DNA from: Lotus japonicus
Lineage: Eukaryota > Streptophyta > Magnoliopsida > Fabales > Fabaceae
Length of the DNA stretch: 64,000 nucleotides
Direction: 5' to 3'
Assembly (NCBI RefSeq): GCF_012489685.1
Contig: NC_080042.1
Span: 27,595,158 to 27,659,157 of the forward strand
A program made the position numbers and the translations under genes. Below, piece after piece: positions 20,887-31,853 of the stretch. The notes beneath the pieces are model-generated. The model made no database searches. It saw only the letters and a list, made by a program, of their open reading frames with translations, and was not told the origin of the DNA. The number at the start of each line of letters is the position of its first letter. Position 1 is the stretch's first letter.

Positions 20887-23019
20887 CCTTATAGTTATTA
20901 CACCTACTAAGAATTTATTTGACTGCTGCTCGTGTTTAAAACTATAGAAGTTACACGAGGTTTAGAATAACACACTAAGTCTAGAAAGTAGTCTTCCACC
21001 GATGCGATTATGAGGAAGCTAGTAGCTGAAAAACGAATCTTAGCGAGATTCCGTATGGGTAGTATACGTGTTATGTTGAGGGTGTGTAGTTCCGTAGCGG
21101 AATCATTAAAGGATTTAGTATCAGGATATTTGTGACTACTGGAGGATAGGAACTCATTGACTGTTCTAGTGGGTTTTTCTAAATTTCCACCTTCGATGTA
21201 TTAGGCCTGATCAACTTAATATTGAGGGGGTGATATTCGGAATCACAGCTGGTAATGGACCTTGATAGAAGGATGTGTAAGATGAATTTGAATTGATTGG
21301 GGATTAGTCGGATTTGGGAGGAAAGTTCGTGTTAAGCACTTGATTTTAAAAGATTAAGATTTAAATCTTTGGAAGTCGATGAGTGTCGTATAGACATTAA
21401 TTGGTTAGTTCGTGTGATTACTCCAAGTAGAGGTAGACTAAGTCAAGAGATTTAATGTTGGAAAAATATTAAGTATTTTCTCGGAATTATGAAGTCATAG
21501 GTTATGTGATTTCGGAGTGGAATTGTTAGAGACTAAATAGGTTGCATTTAATATCAGGTTATAGATGATCACTTGATGATGACAAGATTGAGAAGAATTA
21601 ACTCTGAGCTAGATTGTTGTAGTCGGGTTCGAGGAAGAAGTTTTGCTAAGCGCTTGATTTATTTGTGGAGACATTATAGTCTTAAGAGATGAATTTTCAC
21701 TTGAAAAGTGTTGAATTAATGATTAAGTTAGAAAAAGAAAGTTTTAGTATAAGTTGAATACTTGAGATTGTTGATATGGATTTCAGAGAAACATGCTAAG
21801 GTTACTAAGTGAGATTTACTAAGATAGATTGAAATCTTAGGGTTAAGATTGAACTTGAGAGTTGAGAATCACGTACAAGTAGGAGATCTTATGGTTGTAG
21901 GTGCGACAATAGGATTTGAATCTTAGAAGATTGGAGATCTGAAAATGAGTTTCGGGTAAAGACCATTGAGGTATAGTATAAGAGAGATCTTGAAGTAAAG
22001 GAATTCTGAGTTGTGTAGAGTGTTAAGGTTGGTTATAAGTTGGGGATCGATTAATGTTGATTATGGGGTTGCTGACATGATGAGCCATGTTATAAGATTC
22101 GAATGATGTTAGCATAATAAGTTATGATTGTGAATATCAGGATCAAGATGTGAATGTGAAAGCATGACGACACTGGTCAGGTCGTTTATGTAAGCAAAGG
22201 AGTTATAGTTTTAAGAAATGGACATTCATTTAAGAAGTATTGAAGAATTAAAGGCCATTAGAGGTCTAAACTCGGTGAAGGTTTAGGTTTTAAGTCTATG
22301 AATTCTTGTCTAAAGTGCGTAGAGCTCGAAGTTTGTCAGAATTTGATTGGGAGATTAAGAAGTTGATTGACGAGATGGTGATCAAGTTACAGAAAGGGAA
22401 GTGTTAGTATTAAGATGAAAACTTGAGATATCATATTTGGACAAGTTCTTAGAGTCCAAGAGTGAATGGAATTTTGTTTTGGATTTTGATGACGCATACT
22501 AGGGTTAACAAATGAATTTTACTAAGTTGAATAAGAATCCTAGGGCTAAGGTTGACCTAGTGAGCTGAGATTCATGTACACTTAAGAGATTTAGTGGTGT
22601 TAGCGGTTACGATAACAATTAAATCTCAGAATGTTGAAGGATCAGATGATAAAATGGCTAGTTAAGTCCCTTGAGGTATAGTTATGATTTAATCTTCTAG
22701 AGGATAAGTCTCGATTTGTGCGAAGTGTTAGGGATTTCAGTAAGTATAAATAGGTTTGAGTGAGGGAAGTTTTGAGGAAGAAGACGATAATAATGGATTG
22801 TTAGATATTAAGATGATGATTAGCTTATCAGTTGTTTGTGAGTTGATGTTAAAGGGAATAAGTTTAGTGATGCGCAAAGTATTTAGACTCAAGTCGAGTT
22901 TTAATTTGAATGGAGACTAAGTAGAAAATTGATTTCATGGTGCGAATGAGGATAGTTACGAAGTTAGAGGTAGTGATTAATGGACTAGTGGATTCCAAGG
23001 GATAGTTTGTCTAGGAGTT
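20887..23019 (+). other. Noncoding segment replacing pol in family B
   Basis: There is no ORF of note and no pol motif. The segment is AT-rich and full of GAGATT/TTAAG words. It contains a diverged direct repeat about 660-700 bases apart. For example, 21721-21780 (AAGTTAGAAAAAGAAAG...ACTTGAGAT) resembles 22381-22440, 21841-21930 resembles 22541-22630, and GGTATAGT at 21972 recurs at 22675. Protease, RT, RNase H and most of integrase are missing. Confidence 0.6.
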
Positions 23020-23424
23020 TTGAAAGGTCGAGTTGAGTTTTGGATCATGAGTGAACATCACGAGGACAAGTTGAGCATTCACTCCAGAACATGGAGATGT
23101 ACCGAGTTTCTAATCAGAATTTTGGACAAAACAAAAGCAAAGGAGCAAGTGGTTAAGGTTGTGCGATTGCACGGAATGCCAACAAATATTATTTCCAACG
23201 TAGACTAAATGTAAGTGGTCAAGCTGGACAACATAGAACTGAAAGATGATCTGTCTTTCGAGACGCCGCCAATTAGCATTGGTGACACAAGGATAAAACA
23301 GTTGAGAGAAAAAGAGATTGTGTTGGTAAAAGTCAATTGGAGCAAGTACACTGGTGATGCAACGTGGGGGCTTAAGGAAAAGATCAAGGAAACGTATTCG
23401 GAACTTTTTACTGAACCTTAAGTT
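23020..23424 (+). pseudogene. Family B integrase remnant with chromodomain
   Basis: The stretch KEQVVKVVRLHGMPTNIIS matches the integrase [19 protein letters not shown] region and then stops at 23206-23208. The C-terminal section (DNIELKDDLSFETPPISIGD, VLVKVNWSKYTGDATWGL, TYSELF) matches the chromodomain end of the pol at 48.6-49.0 kb and ends at TAA 23419-23421. The DDE core between them is deleted. Confidence 0.75.
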
Positions 23425-23437
23425 TCGAGGACAAAAC

Positions 23438-23458
23438 TTTCTTTTTGGAGGGTAGTAA
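23438..23458 (+). promoter_or_regulatory. Polypurine tract, family B
   Basis: TTTTTGGAGGGTAGTAA directly precedes the 3' LTR at 23459. It is the same arrangement as in family A (reverse, 48558-48580). Confidence 0.75.
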
Positions 23459-24999
23459 TGTGAGACCCAAGTTTTTAAGTTTGGAATAAACCGAATAAAA
23501 TTCCTTTTTCACGATTAATTCGAGGTAATGTGGAGGAAAACCTGAACAAGTGTTTATTGAATGGGATAGATTTGTGAAGGAGAAAGTTCAGGAAAAAGCT
23601 AAGGATTGTATCAAAGTCGATAGAAGTTATAACACGATTAGTATTCGCTTAAACCTAGGTCAAGAACGCTAGTAAATAGCTAATTTACTCTTTAAGGTAC
23701 GATGGAAACTAATTCCAAAAATCTTCAGAGAAATGTTAGAATCTCTCTTATTCGTCGATAAACGAGCGTTTCGATACGAAACTCTGGAATGTACGAACGA
23801 CAAATTCCAATACTCGGAAGTTTGCCTAAACCGAAACCTTGATAGTTCATAAACCCTAAAATCAACGGACGATGAAGACTTTTTCCATTCGGAGCTTCAA
23901 ATAAAGATTTCATCCGCGCAAGCCCACTCTAATCGACGTTCCAAATCTTTCTTCAGAAGGAAGTTTCTGCATCCGAGGTCAAAACCATAAAGTACATTTT
24001 TAAGCCGGTAAACATTAAAAACAAGCCTCGAAAACCAAAAATCATACTGATATTTCTTTGAAGAAATAGAGGATTCAGCGGGAAGATTATCATGTCTAAA
24101 ATACGTTGGAATCAGTAGGAAAAATCGGAATCGCGAAATTTTCATTTTTCCGCATTTTCCATTTCCTATATATAGTTTGAAAAATGGAAAAAAAAAACAA
24201 AAAAATCACAAACCCACACACACGGCCGAGAGCTTCTTTGAGGAAAGGAGGAGAAAAGTGATTTTTCCAATTCTTGACCGATCGTCGTTCCGTTCGTTGC
24301 TACGCGTAGACCTCGAGGTACTGATGCTTTTCCCTACCTCTGATCGTAAATTCTATCGCCTTTCTCTATGTCTTTCTGTGCTCAAAGTTTTGAGCTTTTT
24401 GTAAAACTGTCCAAATAAGTTGATTTCAGTGTCTAAACTTATTGTCTACGTGCTCTAGAGCATGAATATCCGGTTGTTTTCTGTTGAATATCACCGAATT
24501 GCCGCCGAGTTTCAATTCTGCTCAAAAACCCGTTTTTATGCTGAGGTTCCGCTTTTTGGATCAAAAACTCTCGACTGAGCTTAGCTTTAGTAGAATTAGT
24601 TGTTATAAATGTCGTTAGGATCGACCCCATCTAATTTGTTTTTCGAAATTCTGATTTTGAGTTTCCGAGCTAAAAATATTGACCAAAATACCCCTGCGAC
24701 AGTTTTCGACCCGATAATTTTTCTGAGAGTTTCCCTGGCCTAGATATCGCCTAAGAATACCTAGGAATTGATTTAGATCGAAGAAAAAGTTCGAAAACCC
24801 TATTTTCCATAGTGGCGAAACCTATTTGCTTGGGTACCGTGTCCAAAAATAATTTTTGGGTCTCTATGACCTGAGCCATTGTGTAGCTCTTTCAATTGTC
24901 GAAATTTTGGCACCGGTTTCGTGTCATTCTGAGTTCTGTAGCTCGAGTTATGCACGTTTTAGCGAATAAAGTGTTTTTGTACAAAACTTGAATCGAGTC

Positions 25000-25620
25000 A
25001 AAACTCATCCATTCGGGGAAAGCCCTTCCATTCGTGCCTAAATGTTGTACTCTGAAGCTTCTCGAGCTTTGTCGACCATTAGTTAGGATTGTTTCGACTG
25101 TATCGACTTGTGTTGATTCATTATTGCTTTGTTTGCTCAAAGGTTCAATTGTGGAAACCTTGGGATTGACTGAGCAAGCTTGTGAGTGAGAACTGCACCG
25201 CGAGACTAGAACAACTCGAGGTTAGGGCAACTTACTTACTAGCTATTTGTATTGTAGGCGTCGATAACTTCGACTTGAGTATTGCTTGATATTGAATATT
25301 ACTTGAGTCAAAACTCATCCATTCGGGGAAAACCCTTCCATTCGTGCCTAAATGTTGTACTCTGAAGCTTCTTGAGCTTTGTCGAACGTTAGTTAGGATT
25401 GTTTCGACTGTATCGACTTAATTTGATTGATATTTGCTTTGTTTGCTCTAAGGTTCGTTTGTGGAAACCTTGGGCTTGACTGAGCAAGCTTGTGAGCGAG
25501 ACCTGCACCGCGAGACCAGAACAACTCGAGGTTAGGGCAACTTACTTACTAGCTATTGATTTATAGGCGTCGATAAATTCGACTTGAATATTGCTTGATA
25601 TTGAATATTGCTTGTTATTG
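25000..25620 (+). repeat. Diverged ~310-bp tandem duplication in 3' LTR
   Basis: The word CAAAACTCATCCATTCGGGG begins each copy, near 24998 and 25312. The second copy matches the single copy in the 5' LTR (from about 17079). The first differs at many sites (for example GTGTTGATTCATTATTGC), so it is not a simple recent duplication. Confidence 0.75.
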
Positions 25621-26385
25621 AATACTGCTTGGGTATTGTTTATCGTTTGAAATTGGAAAATGTTTTCTGAGAGGCTTCGGCCGTTTACTGGTTTCTGTCT
25701 TATGATTTCCGCACCGTATTATTGTTGCATCGCTCTTTAGAGCTGAATGTTGTTGAATTGATATCGAATTGTGCGTGTTGACGCGATTGCGGAGTGTAGG
25801 ACATTTGAGTTGATTTTGTTGATCTTTCGGCTTGAGAGGAAACCCTAGGCAGGTCCTGACCTGAGGTCTGAGATCTAGCCCTCTTTGGAATACTTAGACT
25901 TTTCCCGGGGATTTTATTTGGGAGGTTTGGGAAACTTTGAATAGTTGGAATTTGGAACTTGAAGAAATTATGGAACTTGGATTTCGATAATAAACCTCAT
26001 AATTTAATTAACTCAACTTGAAATGCTTTGATTAATTAACGAGACCTTTGGGAAAATTTAAGAGTTGGAAATGATTGTGAAAAACAGGAAATAGTCGAAA
26101 AGCCTTGAACTTGAGATGATTTGATGGTTGTCACGGGGATGAACCATAGTGACCATGGAAATGTCACTGAGTGCAATATGTACTCCGGCTTTTCACAGCC
26201 TAGTCGCAAGACGACTTTGATCTTCGGGTCCTTTTAAATTGAGATTTGTGGTTAAACTCGTACGTGTGAGGACGATTCGATGTTTTGTTAACCATATTGC
26301 ATTATGCATATGTTTGGGGTTTGGGACGGTCAGAAGACTGGGCCTTCACGAAGAACACCAAGAGTGTAACTTCGACTTTGCGGCG

Positions 26386-26727
26386 TGAATCCGTATGTTC
26401 AAACCCGACGGGTTGGGCCGATTCGGCAATAATTGTTGACACGCGCGGATCCGTATATTCAATCCGATGGATTGGATCGTTTCGACGGTAGTCACTCAGG
26501 CTCGCGTGAATCCGTATGTTCAATCCGATGGATTGGATCGATTCAGCGATAATCTTTCGACTCGCGCGGATCCGTATGTTCAATCCGATGGATTGGATCG
26601 ATTCGGCGATAGTCTTTGGACACGTGCAACGTCCGTATGTTCGACTCTTTTGAGTGAACCGACTTGGCGTTGTCACTTGTTGCGTGTGCGAGTCCGTATA
26701 TTCAACCCGATGGGTTGGATCGACTCG
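26386..26727 (+). other. Stem-loop array H3 (6 units) in family B 3' LTR
   Basis: Same units as at 18156-18558 but one fewer: the unit with inner loop GAG is missing. Unit 1 pairs TGAATC with GATTCG. Confidence 0.8.
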
Positions 26728-27083
26728 ACATGCCTAATTGTTGGGATAATCTTCTGAGTTGACATTGCATGCATACATGCACCCCTACTGATTTATTGAG
26801 CCATTGTTTATTGAACTGTTGAGATAGCAGATATCGAATTGTTTATTAGATCCTTGATAACATGTTATGTATATACCTTAGGGTAGGCAATACATAAATT
26901 ACATGTATATATACAACATATATATATACCCCCTTATTCTTCACATGTTGTTTGTATTATCTATTTTATTCCGTGAGTTGACCCTAGCGCCTTGGCTTTG
27001 TTTGTATGTTTGTGTTTGGGCGGTCGGCCTGCTGCCAGGCGTCCGTCAGTCGATTCGTGATGACTCGTCACTCGAGGAGGACC

Positions 27084-27088
27084 AGGAG
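27084..27088. repeat. TSD of element C (left), AGGAG
   Basis: AGGAG recurs at 30632-30636 directly after the C LTR. The flanks join to the sequence seen uninterrupted at 18907-18920. Confidence 0.9.
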
Positions 27089-27126
27089 TGTAAGGCCCTA
27101 AGTTCAATTTGGAACAATTTTATGGA
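27089..27126 (+). repeat. 38-bp remnant of family C 5' LTR
   Basis: It starts TGTAAGGCCCTAAG and is identical to the first 38 bases of the LTR at 27837, then jumps into integrase. Confidence 0.9.
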
Positions 27127-27799
27127 AGCATTGATCGAATTCACTTACAACAATAGTTTCCATGCGAGCATCGGCATGGCACCTTACGAAGCTTTGTACG
27201 GTCGGAGGTGTCGTACGCCCTTATGCTGGCATCAAGATGGAGAAAATTTGGAGATTGGCCCGGAATTGGTGCAACAGACCACCGAGGAAGTCATGAGAAT
27301 TCAGGAAAAGATGAGAACCGCGCAGAGTCGCCAAAAGAGTTACGCCGACAACCGACGAAAGGAGTTGGAATTTCAGGCCGGAGACCATGTCTTCTTGCGG
27401 GTTACCTCGATGACAGGTGTCGGAAGGGCAATCAAGTCCAAGAAGCTTACTCCGAAGTTTATTGGGCCGTACTAGATCACGGAGCGAGTTGGACCGGTGG
27501 CGTACAGGATCGCCCTACCACCGTTTCTATCCAACATCCATGACGTTCTTCATGTGTCGCAGTTGCGAAAGTACATGGCAGATGATTCGCATGTGATTAC
27601 GCCAGACGATTTACAGCTGAGAGATGATCTGACAATGGAGGTGCCACCCATCAAGATCGTCGATCGAAGTGTAAAGCGCTTAAGAAACAAGGAGGTACCT
27701 TTAGTGAAGATCGTGTGGAACCAAGAAACCGGTGACGCGACCTGGGAGTTAGAGGATAAGATGCGGGAGTCACACCCCGATTTATTTGTAAACCCTTAA
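27127..27799 (+). pseudogene. Family C integrase C-terminus with chromodomain
   Basis: It opens at [20 protein letters not shown], just after the catalytic Glu region of integrase, and runs through the GPY/F-type module ([17 protein letters not shown]) to the chromodomain (VPLVKIVWNQETGDATWELE, SHPDLF), ending at 27797-27799. One in-frame TAG follows FIGPY at about 27473, where relatives have Gln, so a single C-to-T change could explain it. The catalytic core is absent. It is closely related to the pol at 48.6-49.3 kb. Confidence 0.85.
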
Positions 27800-27817
27800 G
27801 TTTCGAGGGCGAAACTA

Positions 27818-27836
27818 TTTTTAAGGGGGGTGGTAT
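27818..27836 (+). promoter_or_regulatory. Polypurine tract, family C
   Basis: TTTTTAAGGGGGGTGGTAT lies directly before the LTR start TGTAAGGCCC. Confidence 0.75.
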
Positions 27837-30631
27837 TGTAAGGCCCTAAGTTCAATTTGGAACAATTTTATGGATGTTTGAATAAAATTGAAGTTTTAGC
27901 TAATGTTTGATAACTGGCAGATTAGAACTGTCAACTTGTGCGAATTTTTAGAGGGTCTTAACGACTTCATTTGGGAAAACTTCCTTCATGAGAGTTGTAG
28001 CCCTTTAAGTTAAGAAAATTCTCGATGTGGGTTCGTGTAAATCCGATATCTGTAGCTCCAGATATCCCTGTTTTAATGAGAAAAGGTCGGGCTGTACAGT
28101 ACCTACGAAATTTTTATTAAAAGTTGGGTTTGTGTTTTGGGCTTAAACCTTTTTAATTTGGGTTAAGTGGTGGATTAAACTCATAATCAGAAGGTTCTTA
28201 GGCTGAATGGAGCATTATGGGCCAAGGAAGGCTGATCCAAGGAAAGAAGCAAGGGTTTTGAAAACCCTAAGGCTTGGTGAGCCGCCGGCTGCCCAAGGAA
28301 AAGGAAGGGGGCTGCAGCTGGTTTTTCCTCTGAATTATGAGCTTTAATGGGCCATTAATACTCTTTTCTTGGGCTGTATCAGATCTGAAACCAGAACCCT
28401 AGCCCACACAAGCCCTGGCCGCCACCTATAGGCAAGGATTAGAGTGAAATCCTTATTTTCTTACATGCAAAACAGCACCAGAAAATATTTCACGTAAACA
28501 CCAACCAAACAAGCAAACCAGCACCCTTCCCCTTGCTCCTAAGAGGCCTCCACTCGTCACCCTTGCACCACCAGCAGCCACCGCCCACCAAGGAGGAGGA
28601 GGAGACACGAGAAAGAGAGAAAAACCGCAAGGAAGGAGAGGAAACGCGAGAAGGAGAGGAAGCACGTGGAGGAAGGAGAATTTTGGACAGCAGAGGAAGC
28701 TCTTTCTATTCTTCACTTCTCTCCATCAAAATCCTGCTTCTTTTCATCTAAATTCATTCAAAACCCGAGGTAAGGGCTGGTTCTAGGAATGGGTAGGTTC
28801 TTTAGGGAATATGCCATGAATTGCCATGAGAAACAACTTGAGTTTTGGACTGTTTTTGCATGATTTCCTGTACATGCTTGCTTGCTGGAATTTTTCTCTT
28901 GAAAAGCCATGAATATGATCCTCAAACGTTGTTTATGATCTGAATCTATGATTTTATGCGAGTTGCCATGGTATTTGTTAAGTTTTGTGCTATTTTGCAC
29001 TTGTTATAACATGATCCTTGCTAAATGTTTGGTTCTGAAATTTTGAGTGGATATTTGGGTTGTTGGGGCTGTACCAAGATTGCCATGATCAAAGGGGAAG
29101 GAAGGAAAATTATTTTTGAAAACCATAGAGCCATGGGAGTTTCGCTGCCAGTTTCCTGTACTGGACAGCGGACTTCAGAGCCCCTTTTTACCTGTTTATG
29201 GTCATCAAATGAAAAAGTGATTAAAATGAAAGTTGTAGATTTTCGAAATATCTTTCCAGATATATAAAAATCATAATTTTTGGTTTAGTAATGTGATCTG
29301 GGGGTCGTGTTTATTAACTAACACACCTGTTGTTTTTCCTGTTCCGGACAGTTAGCTTTAAGGCCTAATATCACCTAATTATGGGACTCAAATGAACAAG
29401 TGTGTAACTAGAGAGTTGTAGATATTTAAAATAGCTTTCTAGAAAGGTATCATACGTGATTTTTGGTTGAAAGATGCATTCTGTGGCTCTATTTTTGTGA
29501 AAGTTGTTTCTGCTGTCAATATGTTGAAGTTGCGATGATATATTATGCATGAGTGAATGTTCTTGCGTTCCTTTACGTGGATTATATTTATTTTCTCAAT
29601 TAATGGTTCAAGGGTCGCTGACCTAGCCGTAATTCCCTTGTAACCCGTGAATGTTGTGTTGTGAAGGTTGTTTTATAAAGAGTATGATAAGACTCTAGGA
29701 TTGACTTTAGAGACTTAACAAAGAGAAAAGTGTAATAAACTCGCTTGCAAGTAAATGTGAATAATTTGGACATAGGTCAGGTAGACTATGGTCCATGAGA
29801 ACGATGGTACCTTGCACGCGAGGGAGTTATTTGGGTTGACTGCGGTCTCCCGTGAACCTTGTGGGCCGGTGTGGCTTCACATGATTTGGTTGACTGCGGT
29901 CACCGTGAACTTTTGTGGATCATTGCGGCTCCACGTGATTTGGTTGACTGCGGTCACCGTGATAACCGTGCCTCTGCGGAAGCACGAAGATGGCCATGGA
30001 AGTTTTGGTGGGTTGTGTGAAGTGAGATTCCGTTAGTAACTGACTCTTTCCCATAAAAGACATAATGTACTTATATTATATATGTTGTTGTTGATTTTGT
30101 CATTATCATTCTTTTTGTTGGACCTGACCCTGCTTGTTTGCTATGTGTTTATTTGGGGGGGGGGGTAGATGGTCGTGAAGATAATGGCGACGACTCATTC
30201 TTGGGAGTTGATGCTACGTGACGAGCCACTACCGGATGACGACTACACTTCTGATGAAGAGGAAGAAGTTAAAGAGGAAGGGGCCAAGGATATGGTTTGG
30301 TTGTGAGACATCCATTTTTCTTTTGGGTTGAGAGTACCGAGTTTTGGAAGTATTGAACCATTACTTTATTTTAGTTGAGATAGTTTAACTTGATGTAATT
30401 TACTTTGAAGTTTTCTTCCGGATATTTATTTCATACTCTTTTCAATGATTAATAAAGTTTGAGGTTTAGGTTGATGTTTATTTCCGCAAGTTTGAAATGG
30501 TTAAGTTTCGAGAATTTTGTAAAATTGAACTTTTATCATTAATTCAAGATTAATAAGTGAATCGACGAAAACTCTTTATGAAAATTGGTTAATTAGTTAC
30601 TGTGTAACACTCGAGAAATCGGGGCGTTACA
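27837..30631 (+). repeat. Family C 3' LTR, 2795 bp
   Basis: It starts TGTAAGGCCC and ends CGGGGCGTTACA. It contains hairpin array H4 (29788-29985), then an 11-G run near 30155 that also occurs (as C runs) in the related reverse LTRs at about 39104 and 59574. There is no long ORF. Confidence 0.85.
29788..29985 (+). other. Stem-loop array H4, family C
   Basis: The core TTTGG-GTTGACTGCGGT recurs three times within changing arms: GGGAG/CTCCC, TTCAC/GTGAA and CACG/CGTG. A further GTGGA/TCCAC hairpin and CGTGC/GCACG hairpin lie between and after. The core itself can pair as TGAC/GTCA. Confidence 0.65.
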
Positions 30632-30864
30632 AGGAGCGTAATGACCATTACTGAAGTTTCGACGAGGACCCGGACCGAATGCATGACCAGATGAGGGTCG
30701 ATGATGGAAGTATAGAGTATGGGTGTTTTAGAGCCTACTAAGGTTTGGTGTTAATGTCATAGCTCTGATTTTCATTTGTACTTTTGGGACAGGGTAGTTT
30801 CCGACAGGTTGCTTTCGGTGTGGTTCTCCGTAGATGGGAATCGCATGGAGTAGTCGGACGTAAC

Positions 30865-31282
30865 AGAGAAGAAAAGAAACCAAAACAAAACTAACAGAAC
30901 TTAACAGAGAAAAGGACACAAGAAGAAAATAAAAAAAATTTAAGAACAACAGAAATGAATAGAAAAGAAAGGAAGAATGAAAACTGGAATTCTAGCAACA
31001 ATATCACTTTGAGACAATTTGATTTTGGCTAATTAAACAAGAACCATTCACCCATCATATTTTTTTGTATTTATTTTTTGAATTTTCGTCCTTCTTTTTT
31101 TTTTGCATTTTTTTTCTTCTGTTTTCTTCTGTTTTTTTTTTTCTAAACAAGGCTTAACATTTGCAATGGTTCAACCAAAGGAAAAACAAGAACTAATAAC
31201 AAGACAAATTTAAAAGTTTCTAACCAAAATTCCAGAGAAGAAAAGAATGAAGAATCCTAGAGCCGGAGCTCTGAATACCAAA
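30865..31282 (-). mobile_element. Internal leader of an unassigned LTR element, reverse
   Basis: AT-rich noncoding DNA with long A and T runs, starting where the family B LTR breaks off. Near its right end GAGCTCTGAATACCA (31267-31280) is the reverse complement of a TGGTATCAGAGC primer site with one inserted base. Two bases later an LTR-like end begins. No gag or pol was found, so the lineage stays open. Confidence 0.5.
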
Positions 31283-31853
31283 TGATATGACCCAAGATGG
31301 AGCAAGGGCTTGATGGATCGTCTAGGATGATTTTAGGACTTGAGAAATCAGAGTTGGAAGGGAAAAATAAGGAAGAATTTCGTGCAAGGAAAAGTTGGAT
31401 AGAATTGGAATGGAACTTTGTGAATACGGAAGTGTAGACGTCACACAAAGGCGGTGGCAAACCTTTGATAAGTCAAGGTCTTGAATCACTCTCAAACAAT
31501 CTGAACTAACTCAGAAAAATTACTCAAATTCATTCATGATCTTCCAATTACAATGAAGGAGTTTCCTTATAAAGAAGAAGAAAATTCAGCCTAGTTACAA
31601 AAATGATGAGGTGTAATTTCTCTAGGAGAATCCTAGGCTAGGAGTTACAAATTAAAAGAGGAAGTTAGTGTTTTGCTTCAGCGCTGGGCTTGTATTTGGT
31701 GGCTGATTGCTTCATGTAAATCCCTTTCTTGATTGTTATTCATGACCAGGGAACATATAATTCAATGCTCTTTATGCACTTAATTTCCTTGTCTTTGTAA
31801 CTCCATTCTTGGCTTTGAAAGCTCTTCAATCCTTTGACTTGGCTGATGTAACT
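31283..31853 (-). repeat. LTR of the unassigned element (first part)
   Basis: It begins TGATATGACCC next to the reverse PBS. A minus-strand TATA-like CTTTATAAGG lies at about 31567-31576. It is interrupted at 31853 by the family A solo LTR and goes on after 35539. Its far end was not identified. Confidence 0.5.
31849..31853. repeat. TSD of solo LTR (left), TAACT
   Basis: TAACT recurs at 35535-35539 directly after the LTR. Confidence 0.9.

Larger units (their letters stand above)
27089..30631 (+). mobile_element. Family C Ty3/gypsy element with large internal deletion
   Basis: Only 38 bases of the 5' LTR remain (27089-27126). The pol 3' end, PPT and a complete 3' LTR follow. Intact AGGAG repeats on both sides show it inserted as a whole and lost its middle afterwards, or was inserted already deleted. 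Confidence 0.85.
15540..30864 (+). mobile_element. Family B Tekay-like element, non-autonomous (gag only)
   Basis: It has a 5' LTR at 15540-19483, PBS, full gag, about 2.1 kb of noncoding DNA in place of most of pol, the last part of integrase with a chromodomain, PPT, and a 3' LTR from 23459. The 3' LTR is split by element C and then truncated at 30864. The LTRs look very similar over the stretches I compared, so the element moved recently, presumably using enzymes from a relative. Confidence 0.85.
23459..30864 (+). repeat. Family B 3' LTR, interrupted and truncated
   Basis: It matches the 5' LTR from TGTGAGACCC on. It has an extra ~310-base segment at about 25000-25310, repeated at 25310-25620. 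It is split at 27088 by element C and resumes at 30632 (AGGAGCGTAATG). At 30864 it breaks off inside GACGTAA, about 340 bases short of the LTR end. Confidence 0.85.

Noticed and set aside
28533..28751. Glu/Arg-rich ORF in the family C LTR
   Set aside because: Purine-repeat low complexity (GGAGGAGGAGA), not seen in the related LTRs.
31070..31145. T-rich tract as the poly(A) tail of a reverse LINE or SINE
   Set aside because: Mixed T runs with C and G. No target duplication, and no LINE coding sequence beside it.
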